Source: Akkermansiaceae bacterium
Lineage (GTDB): Bacteria; Verrucomicrobiota; Verrucomicrobiia; Verrucomicrobiales; DEV007
Assembly: GCA_024233085.1 (NCBI GenBank)
Contig: JACKQC010000012.1
Location: 93,396 to 157,395 of the forward strand
Direction: 5' to 3'
DNA: 64,000 nucleotides
The notes under the pieces are model-generated. The model was not told the DNA's origin. It made no database searches and saw nothing but the letters and a program-made list of their open reading frames with translations. Both the position numbers and the translations under genes were made by a program. Positions within the stretch are counted from its first letter, which is position 1, and the number at the start of each line of letters is the position of its first letter. This document shows, one piece after another, positions 10,149 to 22,100 of the stretch.

Positions 10149-13100
10149 TCACTCGGCGCCTTGTTCTTCGCCTTCGTTGGCGAGGCCGAGTTCCTGGATC
10201 TGGCGCTGGAGCTGCTCGAGGTAACGGCGGAAGTCCTCGTCGTTGCCCAGGTCCACCCCTTCGTCGAGGGGGAAGATGTAGCCGCTCAGCAACGCCGCGC
10301 CTCCCTGCCCGAACACCGAGAAGCTGCTGTAGCCGGGATGGGTCGGGGTGGCGTAGTGGGATTCATACTGCGTGGAGAGCAGGCCGTTGTTGTACTCGCG
10401 CTCCATCACGTCGTAGGTGTGGTCGTCGTTGAGGTAGTCATCGAGCACAATGTCGAGGAACGGCCCGACGACCACCCAGGGCGATCCGGCAAACAGCATC
10501 CCGGGGGCGAACCCAACCACGCCGTCGCGGTCGAGGAACATCCCGGCGTCGGTCAGATACTGGCCGAAGATGATGTACTGCTCGCCGTTGGGACCGGTGC
10601 CGGTGCCGATCGGGCTCAGGCCGCTGTCGCCGGCGTCGAAGGGCAGCGGGTTGCCGTCGGGATCGAACACGATCGGGCCGCTGACGCCTCCGGCTTCCCC
10701 GGCGGCGCCCGCCGCGCCGGCGGCTCCGGCCGCGCCGGCTCCGGCGCCCGCACCGGCTCCAGCTCCCGCGCCGGCGCCTGCCCCGGCTCCGGCTCCGGCT
10801 CCGGCTCCAGCTCCCGCGCCGGGTCCGGCCCCGGCTCCCGCGCCGGCGGCGCCTCCGGGTCCGCCTCCGGCGGTGTTCACGGTGATGGTGTCGTAGTAGA
10901 GGCTGTAGTTGCCCAGGGCGGCGCTGTAGTTGGCGGTGTCGTTGGTCAGGTTGCCGGTCAGCAGGTTGTCGGCCCAGTGGGGATCGAGGTTGCTGTGCTC
11001 GCCGGAGGGCGGCAGCACCGGTCCGCCGGGGGTCAGCTGGGTGATGGTGAACTCGTCGCCGGCCTGGTTGGAGTTGACGGGCTGGGCGCCGATGTAGGCG
11101 GTGCCGTTGAGCTGGGTGCCCACTTCCATGAGGTTGGCCGGGCGGCCGGGCAGGTAAAAGCGCAGCTCGCCGGTGTCGCTGGAGGTGAACACCGAGTCGG
11201 CGTCGGCGCTGAGGGTCCCGGTGCCGGCGGCGCTGGGGTCGTTGCGGCTGACGGCCACGTAGGTGTCGCCGTCGGTCGCGCTCGAGGCGGCGGGCAGGGC
11301 CGGGTCGCGATGCCCGATCATGCCGCCGGTCAGGCTGAGGCTCTCGCCGGTGGTCACCTGGATGTCGCCGTTGGCCGCTCCGGCGCCCGAGCCGCTGCCG
11401 GGGCCCACGCCCGCGCCGGTGAACTGCTGGTCGCCGTTGCCGATCTTGGCGTAGGCGTTGTCGCCGGCGCCGCGCGCCAGTTCGCCGTCGTTGCCGGCGT
11501 GCACGTAGATGTCGCCTTCCTTGTTGCCGTTGGCGCTGGGGCCGCCGTTGCCGATCTGCGCGGCGGCGCCCTCGGCCGCTCCGGCCAGCAGGCTGAAGTC
11601 TCCGCCGGCGCTCACGGTGATGTCGGCGAGCTGGTCGACGGTGGTCGTCAGCGCGCCGCCGGTCCCGATCTGGGCGATGGCGTTGGTCCCGAAGTCGGAG
11701 GCCCGCAGCAGCAGGTCGCCGCCGGCCATCACGGTGATGCTTTCCCCGGGCAGGCCGTAGCTCTGGCCGATGGAGTTGTTCCCGCCGTTGCCGATGCGCG
11801 CGGTGGAGTCGTCTCCGTCGCCGGCGACGAGGCTGACGTCCCCGGCGGCGTCCACGCTGACATTGCCGGTCACGTCGCTGGTCTGGTTGTCGGAGCCGCC
11901 GTTGCCGATCTGGGCAAAGCTGGTGTCCCCGGCGCCGGCCAGCACGCTGACGTCGCCGGTGGTCGCCGTCACCGACACGTCGCCGGCGTTGACGTCGCCC
12001 ACCACGCCGGCGCCGATGCCGCCGTTGCCAATCAGGCTGTAGGCGGCGGCGCCGCCCCCGGCCGTGAGGGTCACTTCGGTGCCCTGCACGGTGGTGCCGC
12101 CGAGCTTGTCGCCGTCGCTGTCGGCTCCGCCCAGCCCGATCTGGCTGTAGGCTCCGGTCGTGGCGCCGCTGGTCAGGCTCACCGCTCCGCCGGCGATCAC
12201 CGAGGTGTCGCCGTTCAAATCTCCGTCGGTCTGGCTGCCGCCCGCCCCGATCTGGGCAAAGGCTCCGCCGGTCGCCGCGGCGGCGTTGACGCTCACATCC
12301 CCGACCGCCAGCACGGAGGTCGCGCTGGTGTGGTCGCCGTGCGCGCCGCCGCCGCCGGCCCCGATCATGGCGTAGGCGCCGGCCCCGGCTCCGGTCGTCA
12401 GGCTCACCGCGCCGGTGTTGGCCGTCACGCCGGTGTCGCCGGTGATGTCCCCGGTCGAGCCCGCGCCGCCGGCGCCAATCTGGGTGTAGGTCCCGGTGGC
12501 TCCGCCGCCGGTCATCGTCACGCTGTCGGCCGACACGGTGGTGCCGCCGTCCTTGGCGCCGTCGCTGTTCGACCCGCCCAGACCGATCTGGGTGTAGGTG
12601 TTGGCCGCGGCGCCGCTGGAGAGGGTCAGCGGGCCGTCGCCGATCAGGCTCACCGCCCCGGTCAGGTCGCCGCCGCTGTTCAATCCGCCGGCTCCGATCT
12701 GCACAAAGCTGTCGGCCGCGCCGCCGGTGGCGTCGAGCATCGCCGAACCGGCGAAGGTCACCGTGGTCGCGCTCTGGTGGGCGCCGTCGGCGTTGTTGCC
12801 GCCGGCTCCGATCATGCTGTAGCCGCCGTCGGCGCTCAGGCTCAGGGCGCCGGTGTTGTTGACCGTCGTGTCGCCGGTCACCGTCCCGCCGGCCTGGTCG
12901 CCGCCCGCGCCGATCTGGCTGTAGGCGCCGGCTCCGCTCCCGCTGGCCAGCGTCACGCCCGCGGCGCTCACGCTGGTCGCGCCGTCCTTGGTCCCGTCGC
13001 TGTCCGAGCCGCCCAGACCGATCTGCACGTAGCTGGCGTCGCCGGCTCCGGCCGTGGCCTCCAGCGTCCCGGTGGCCGTCACCCGCACCTCGCCGATGAG

Positions 13101-16100
13101 GCTGCCGTCGACGCCCAGCCCGCCCGAGCCGATCTGCGCGTAGCTGCCGGCCATGTCCCCGGCGGCCAGGCTCACGTTGCCGCCCACCATTTCAATGAGG
13201 TCGCCGGCCAGGCCCATGTCGCCCATCGCCCCGCTGCCGCCGTGGCCCACCTGGATGTAGGTGTCCAGCGCGGTGCCGGCGTTGAGGCTGATGTCGCCGT
13301 TGGTCATCCCGTAGTCGGTCCGCAGCGAGATCATCCCGCTGTGGTTGGCCGCCGGGCTGTCCAGCCCGCCGTGCCCGAACTGCACGTAGGCTCCGTCGTT
13401 GTCCCCGGCCGTGGCGGTGATCCCGCCCTCCTTGGTCCAGGCCATGATCATCCCCGTGGCGTCCTGCCCGGCGCTCACCGGCCGATATCCGATCTGGGTG
13501 GAGCTGGCTCCGAAGGGCGTCACGCTCGACCCGGCCGCCACCTCGATGCCGTAGCCGAGGATGTTGAGGTCCCCGCCCCGGGTCCCCACCACGAGGGGCC
13601 GGTCCTGCGCTCCGTGGGCGGTGCCCGCGTCGCGCAGGTTGTTGTCCCCGCCGATGTAAACGGTCCCCATGTTGTTGCCCCAGGTGGCCGGGTCGCCCTT
13701 GAGATTGGGCACGCTGAACCCGGCCGAGCCGGGCGGGCAGTTGTTGTAGGTGAAGCTCGTCGGCCCGGCCGTCACCCCGCTGCCGTCCCAGCCGGCCACG
13801 ATGTTGATGTTCCCGTCGCCGTGGTTCCAGATCGACCCGTTGACGGTCACGTCGTGCTCGGCGATGAAGTTGATCTCCGCGCTGGAGGTGTAGCCGTAGC
13901 CGGCCGGGAACCCGCCCAGCCCGTTGCCGATGGACTGGTTGACGAAGATGCTCCCGCCCGAGAGATAGCTGACCTGGAAGTTGGTCGCGTCATTGAGCGC
14001 CCCATAGGCCGCCAGCGCCTGCGGGGTGTCGATGATGATGTCCCCGGCGTTGGCCTGGATCAGCGCGCTGGTGTTGATCAGGTTGCCCGACGCGGTCTGG
14101 TGGAACTGCACCCCGCCGGTGGCGTCGATCCCGCTCACTCCGCTGCCCGAGAAGATCACGATCTGGTCGGAGCGGTCCCCCGTCCCCGCCGGCGCGGTCG
14201 CCCCGGCCCCGGCGTCCCCGTGGCCCACCATCCCGTAGCCCTGGCCCACCAGCGCCTGATTGAGATTGTCCCCGTGGATGCCGATGTTCCCGTTGTCGGC
14301 CCCGAGGTATATCCCGAAGCCTTCCGAGCCGAAGTTCCCGTCGTTGTTCAGGCCCCCGTGCCCGATCTGCGCGTAGCCGCCAAGCCCCGTGCCGCCGCCC
14401 TGCACCAGAATGTCGCCCATCCGGGTGTAAACGACGACCTTGCCCTCCTTGTTCCCCTCGATATTCCCGGTCCCGGCCACGTCGTCCTGGCCGCCGTGCC
14501 CGATCTGCGCGTAGGCGCCGCCGCCGGTGCCGCCCTCGACAAACACGCCGTCCTCGGCGGCCATGGTGATGCGCGCCCCGAGGTCGCCCACCACGTTGGT
14601 GCCCCCGTGCCCGATCTGCGCGTAGCCATTACCCGCCGCGCTGCCCGTCACGTGCAGCGCTCCGCTGGTTTCCAGATAGATCCACTGGCTGTCCGGCGCG
14701 TTGTAGTCGCCCTTGTTCCCGTGGGCGACCACCCCGCCGTGGCCCACCTGCGCGTAGGCGCCGCTCCCCGCCGCCGCGCCCGGCGCCGACACCCCGATCC
14801 GGATGCCGCCCACCGTCGCGTCGCTCAGCGTGATCGAGTCCGTCGTCCCGTCCATGTCCAGGTCGAAGACATCGTCAAAATCGCGGCTGGCCACCGGCCC
14901 GGTGGTTTGCGCGCCGTTGTCCGGCGTCGCGTAGAAGGTCGTCAGCGCCAGCGTGCCCGCGCTGAGCGTCACCGCCCCGCTCTGGTTGCCCGAGGCGCCC
15001 GTCCCTCCGTGGCCGAACTGCGCGTAGGCATTGTCCCCCAGCCCGGGCGCGATGGTCACATCGCCACCCGCGCGCGCCACCAGGTTCCCGCTGTGGTTGC
15101 CGTCGGCGTCAAATCCGCCGTGGCCGAACTGCGCGTAACTCTCAAGGCCCGCGCCGCCATTGAAGGCGATGGCCCCGCTCAGCGACGCCATGCCCAGATC
15201 GCCGCTGTGGTCGCCCTGCGCGAGTCTCCCGCCATGCCCGGCCTGCGCGTAGGCCCCGTCGGCCGCCCCGCCCTGGAAGGTGATGTCCCCCTGCGCCAGC
15301 AGTTGCACCCGCCCGCTGTGGTCGCCGACGGCGTTGGTCCCTCCGTTGCCCACCTGCGCGTAACCGCCCACGCCCACATCCCCCGCCGTGAAACTGATCG
15401 CCCCGCTCATCGCGCTGACGCTGACCATCTGCCCGCCGTGCGAGCCCGTCGCGTTGAGCCCGCCGTTGCCGATCTGCACATAGGCGCTGACGCCATCGCC
15501 GGCCTGCCCCGTCACGTCCCCCTCGGCCATCACCGCCACCTTGCCGCTGTGGTCGCCGGTCGCCCCCGAGCCCCCCGCGCCAATCTGGCTGAAGCTGTTC
15601 GTGCCCGAACCGCCGTTGAGACTCACCGCCCCGCTGGCGCTCACCAGCGTGTCGCCGGTCACGCTCCCGGCGGCCGGGTTGTTCCCCCCGGTCACCCCGC
15701 CGCCCGAGCCGATCTTCGTGTAGGCCGACGCCCCGCCGCCGCTGGTCAGCGTCACATTGACCCCGGTCACCGTCACGTCCGCGCTGTTCTTCGCCCCGTC
15801 CGCGCCCGAACCGCCCAGGCCGATCATCGCGTAATTGTTGCTCGCCCCGCCGCCGGTCAGCACGATGTCACCCATCGCCGCGTCCACCGTCGTCGCGCCC
15901 GAGGAGCTGTCCGCCCCGGTCGTGGCGATCAGTCCGCCCGCCCCGATCTGCGCGTAGCTCTGCGCCCCGCCCAGCGAGGCGTCCACCGTCACCCCGCCCG
16001 TCGAGGCCGTCACCGTCGTCGCCGAGGCGATGCTGCCCGAGCTTTGGTCGCTGTTCGACCCGCGAATGCCGCCGCCCGCGCCGATCTGCCCGTAGGCGCC

Positions 16101-19100
16101 CGAACCCGTTCCCGCCTTCACCGCGAAGCTCGACCCGGTCACCGTGGTGTCGCCGGTCTTGGCCCCGTCGGTCGAGTTGCCGCCCACCCCGATCTGCGCG
16201 TAGGTGTCGCTGGTCGTGCCGCCGGCCACGTTCACCGCGCCGGTGCCGTTGACGGTCACACTGCCCATCAGCACCCCGTCGGCGTTGAGGCCGCCGTTGC
16301 CGATCTGAGCGTAATTGGACAAGGCCGCGCCCCCGCGAACATCGACGGTGGTCGCCGCGCCGATGAGCAGGTTGCCCGTCTTCGAGGATCCCGCCCCGCC
16401 GGCGCCGTTGGCGTTAATCCCACCGTGGCCGATCTGCGCGTAGGATTCGGTGCCCGTGCCCGCGCCGCCGTCCAGAGCGATCGCTCCGCCGCCGGCTGGC
16501 GCCATGGTGAACGGGTTGAAATTGACAAAAATGTCGCCCAGCAAATCGCCGTCGGCGTCATGCCCGCCAAAACCCACCTGCGCGTAAGAGCGACCGCCCG
16601 TCCCCGCGTTGAGGTCGAGGCCCGCGCCGACCACCGCCAGGATGTCTCCCGTCTGGCCGATGGCGCCATCCACATCGTGACCGCCGTTCCCGATCTGGGC
16701 GTAGGCGTCCGCGCCGGTGCTGCCGTTGAGGGTGATCACTCCGGTGGAAAGGACACCCACCGAGCCGGTGATGTCGCCGCCGTTCTGATCGCCGCCGTGG
16801 CCGATCTGCGCGTAGGCATCCGCGCCGCCGCCGGCTTGGAGCGTCACCGAGGAGGAGCCGCCCAGAACGATGTCGCCGGTCTTCGCATTGACCGTTCCGG
16901 TCGCGTCGATGGCGCCACCGTGGCCGATCTGCGCGTAGGCGTTGCTGTTGGCCGTCGCGTCCAGCGTCACCGCGCCGGTCGCCGGAAGGAAGGTCGAGGT
17001 CAGCGGATTGAAGTTCACGAAGATACCCGCGCTGTTGAAGTCGCCGAGCGTGTTGTAGCCGCCATAGCCGATCTGCGAGTAGGCGCCCGAGCCGCCGGCG
17101 TTCAAGTCGATGGCGTTGGCCACCAAGACCAGCGCCTCGGTGACGAGGCCGTGGTTGCCGTTGGCCAGGTGACCGCCGTGACCCAGCTGCGCGTAGGCAT
17201 CGGCGCCCGCGCCGGCGCTGAGTTCGAAGGTGCCGGCGGTGTTGAAGGAGATGTTTCCGCTGGTGTTGCCCGTGTTCTCGTTCCCGCCGTGGCCGAACTG
17301 CACGTAGGAATCCAGGTTCGCCCCCGCCCGGAGGGTCGCCGAGGTCGAAGCGCCCAGCGAGATGTCACCCGTCTTTGTCCCGCCGGTCGATCCCCCGACG
17401 GCGAGGGCGCCGCCGTGTCCGACCTGGGTGTAGGCCCGCGAGCCGGCGCCGGAGGTCATCGAGAAATTCGCCGCCTGGCCGATGGTGATGTTGCCGCTCA
17501 GATTGTCCACCCGGTTGGTGCCACCGTGGCCGATCTGCACGTAGCGATCCGTGCCCGCGCCGGCCGTCATCGTCAGGTCGCCGGTGCCGCCCGCGACCAT
17601 GCCGGTCAGCGGATCGAAATTCACGAAGATATTCCCGCTCAGGTCGCCGTCGGCCGTCTGGTCGTTCTCGTAGCCGCCGTGGCCAATCTGCGAGTACGAA
17701 TCGTTGACCGTTCCGCCACTCATCGCGATGGAATCCGCCAGCACCACGATCTGACCGCTTTGCGCGCCGGAGACTTCGTGACCGCCGTGCCCGATCTGGG
17801 TGAAATTCGGCGTCTGCGTGCCGGTGCCCGTCTGGCCGCCGCCCGATTGCATCGTCAGCAGGCCGTTCTGGCCGTCCACCCGGATGTTGCCGGTGGCGGT
17901 GGAGGTCATCTGCGTGCCGCCGTGCCCGATCATGGCGTAGGCGTCGTCGGACGCCGTGGAGGCGCCGCCCTGAATCGTGACATTCCCCGTCTGCGCCGTG
18001 ACCGCGATATCGCCCAGGAAGATCGCGCCGACCGTGGTGTTGTTCAGGCCGCCGTGGCCGATCATGGCGAAAGTGTTGTCAACCGTGCCGCCGATCAGGT
18101 TGACGTCGGTGCCGGCGTTGACGTCGATGGACTCGCCCGCCGCGCCGCGGTTGCCGGTGTAGGTGATGCCGAGGTGGCCGATGCCCGCGTAGCCGGAACC
18201 CGCGGTGCCGCCACGCACATTGACCGAAGTCCCGGCGTCGATGTCGATGGAACCGGTCACATTGCCGTCGGCGTTGAAGCCGGCGTTGCCGATCTGCGCG
18301 TAGTTGTTGCTGCCGCCGGTGCCGCCATCGAGGCTCACCGCACCGGTGCCGGCCGACACCGTGATGTCGCTGTCGTGGTCGCCGTCGGCGTTGAAACCGC
18401 CGTTGCCAATCTGCGCGTAGTTGTTGTTGCCGCCCGAACCGCCGGTCAGCGACACGTCGCGACCCGCGTCCACCAGAATGGACCCGGTGTTGGCCCCCGA
18501 ATTCTCGTTCGCCCCGCCCAGACCGATCTGGGCGAAACTGTGGGCGCTGCCGCCGGTGGCCGTGCCGCCATTCAGCAGCACATCCTGACCCGCCGTCACC
18601 GACACGCCCGCGCCGGTGGCGGTGTGAACCCCGTCGCCGTTTTCGCCTCCCAACCCGATCATTGTAAAGGAACGCAGTCCGGCGCCCGAATTCAGCGCCA
18701 CGTCCCCGGTCACATTGACCGTCACCTCACCGGTGGTGTCGCCGATGGACGAGTGACCGCCCAGGCCGATCATGGAGAAGGCGTCCGCCGTGGTGCCGGA
18801 GTCGCCGCCATTGAGCGAGAGACCGCCCGCGGTCGAGGTCACCTTCACGTTGCCCACCTTCACGCCATCGTTGCCGTTGCCGCCCAGGCCGATCATGGTG
18901 AAGGCATTCTCGCCGAGACCGCTGTTGAGCGCGATCGGACCCGCCGCGGCGAGCGTCACGTTGCCGGTGAAGGCGCCGTCGGACGTTTCGTTGCCCCCGT
19001 GACCGATCATGGCGAAGGCATCCTGATTGTCGCCCGAGGTCAGAGTCACGCCGCCGGCGCCGCCGGAGGTCACCGACACATCGCCCGTCGCCGCGCCGGC

Positions 19101-22100
19101 GGTGTTCACGCCGCCGGTGCCGATCTGGCTGAAGGCGTTCGTGCCGCCCGCGCCGGCGTTGAGGGCCACATTGCCCCCCGCCACAACCGTCACGCCGGTG
19201 TTGGTCCGGTCGCCGTCCCAGTCATTGCCGCCGGCGCCGATCATCGTGTGCGCGCCCGCGCCGGAGCCGCTGGTCAGCGTCACATTGCCGAGAGTCGCCG
19301 TCACCGAGGTCGTCGCGTTCGTCAGGGTGCTGGCGATGCCGCCCACGCCGATACCGCCCGCGCCGATCTGGCCGTAGGCGTTGGTGCCGCCGCCGCTGAC
19401 GATGACATTGCCGGTGGCCGCCGTGACATTGACCGTGGCGCCAGCCACGTCGCCGTCGGACCGCGCGCCGCCGGCGCCGATCTGGCTGAAGGCGTCGGTG
19501 CCGCCCATGCTCGCGTCGGCCGAAACGCCGCCGCCCGCGTTGACGACCACGGTGTTGCCCGTCTGGGTGCCGTCCCAGTCGACCCCGCCGGAACCGACCT
19601 GGGTGAAGGCGCCCGCGCCGCCGCCGCTGGTCAGCGTGACGCTGCCCATGGTGGCCTGGAGATTGACGGTGTTGCCCTGGGTGGTGCCGCCGGCCACGGC
19701 GCTGTTGCCGTAGCCGCCCGCGCCGATCTTGGCGAAGGCACGGTGGCCCGCGCCGCCGGTCAGAGCGAAGCCCCCCGTCGTGGCGGTGAGATTTTGCGCC
19801 AGGCTGCCGGTGATGTCGCCGTTGGACAGGCTGCCGCCCGCGCCGATCTGGCTGAAGGCGTCCGCGCCGCCCGCGGTGAGGACGAAATCGGTCGTGTTCG
19901 GCAGGGAAATGTCGGCGTTGAGCTTGTTGCCGTTCCAGTCGAGGCCGCCGATGCCGATCTGGGTGAAGGAACCCGCGCCGGAGCCGCTGATCATCGTGAC
20001 CGCGCCGCCATTGGCGTCGATGGAGGTCTTGCCGTCGAGCACGCCGTCGGTGGCGGTGCCGGCCGCGCCGATGCCGCCGATACCGACTTTCGCGTAGCTG
20101 CGGTCGCCCGCGCCACCGCGCAGGGTCACACCCGAGCCGGCCGAACCCGCCGCCGAAACCGTCGTGCCGCCAGTGATGTCGCCGGTCGAGCCCGAACCGC
20201 CCGCGCCGATCTGGCTGAAGGCGTCCGCGCCGCCCGCGCTCGCGTCGAGCGTGGTCTGCGTCGCGCCGGTGACGCTGGTGACGGAGGTCTTCGTGCCCTC
20301 GTAGCCGAGGCCGCCCGCGCCGATCATGGTGTAGCTGCCCGCGCCCGCGCCGCTGGTCAGGGTGAGAGGCGTGCCGTTGGCGGCGACCAGGTCGAGCGTG
20401 GTGTTGCCGGTGATCGCGCCGTCAGGCGTGCCCGGGGCGACACTGCCGATCCCGCCCTGGCCGATCTGGGCGTAGGCCCGGTCGCCCGCGCCGCCCGCGA
20501 TGGTCGAGGTGCCAGTGGCGGTGATCTTCACGTTGCCGTTGATCGCGCCGGAGGTGTTCGCGCCGCCGGAGCCGATCTGGCTGTAGGCGTCCGCGCCACC
20601 CGCGGCGGCGTTGACGGCGAGATCGTTGGCCGTCACGGTGATCGCGCCGGTGGCGAGCGTCGCGCCCTTGGCGCCGTCGCTGTTGAGGCCGCCGTGGCCG
20701 ATCTGGGTGAAGGAACCCGCACCCGTTCCGCTGGTCAGGGTGACATTGCCGGTGGTCGAATTGACGTTGATCGCGCCATCGAGCGCGCCGTCGGAGGAAA
20801 CGCCGCCGTGGCCGATCTGGACGTAGCTGTCGTTGGTGTCGCCGCCGGTGAGGGAGATCGACCCGCCGGAGACGATATTGACAAGGCCGCTGTAGTCGCC
20901 CGTGGTGTTGTTCCCGCCGTGACCGATCTGGGCGGAGCGGTTGACGCCTGCGGCACCACCAAGGGCGTCCAAGGTTCCAAGCCCCGCGGTCAGGGTGATG
21001 TCGCCGGCGGCCATGACCGAAACTTTGCCGTTCTTGTTTCCGTCACTGCCGACCCCGCCATGGCCGATGTGGGCGATCGCATTTTGACCGCCGCCGGCCG
21101 CCAGAGTCACCGTTCCCGTGGCGTCCACGGTGATGGCGCCATCGAAAGCGCCATCTGAAGAGGTGCCGCCATGCCCGATCTGGGCGAACGAATCCGTCAT
21201 CCCCGTGTTCTGTCCACCGGCCTGGATCAGGATGTTCCCGCCCAGCACGTCGATGGTGCCGTTGTGGTCTCCGTTGATGGCGCGGCCCCCGTGGCCGATC
21301 ATCACCCATTGCTGGTCCCGATCGAAGGGATCGGCCGTATCGACCCCGGCGACGAGGCTGATGTCGCCGGCCGTGGCGCCGTATTGGGCATTGACGACGA
21401 TCATGCCGCTGTGGGTCGGATCGTCGGACACCACCGACGAGAATCCCGCCGTGCTGTCGTCGCCACCATGACCAATCTGGGCGACGGCGCGGGTTTGATT
21501 CCCCGCTTCCAGTCGCACACCGCCTTCCTTGGCGCTCACCATGATGGCCCCGGTCGCGTTGCCGTTCAGAGCGTCCACCATGCCAAGATCGTCGGTCGCA
21601 TTGATGCTGTGGAAACCGATTTGGGCATACTCGTCGGTGCTGTTGCCGCCGATGACGTAGACGCCGTTGCCCATCACATTGGTCCCCCCGTCGCGGCTCC
21701 CGATGGCGATCTGACGCGGTGAGGCGTCGATATGCACATCGCCGGTGGTGGAATCGAAGCTCGCCACCGCGTCGTTCGCGTCAGCCGGGTCGGCGTCGAA
21801 GGTGAATGTCACCGTGCCGCGCACATAATCGACGGTGCCCACGATATTGCCCGGCGCGCCGAGGGTTCCACCCGCGTCCACAAGATTGCCGTTGCCGTCG
21901 TCGGTGATGGTGACGCCGCCGACCGTGATGCTGACGGAACCGGGATCGAGGCCGAAACCGGTCAGCGTGGTCGACCCGCCGTTGGCGGCCGTGCTGACCG
22001 CGGCCGTGCTCAGGGTTCCCGCCAGCGTGCCGGTGTTCCCGAACTGCGAGCCGTCGGTCTTGATGGACTGGATATTGATGAACCCGACCGGCGGACACCA

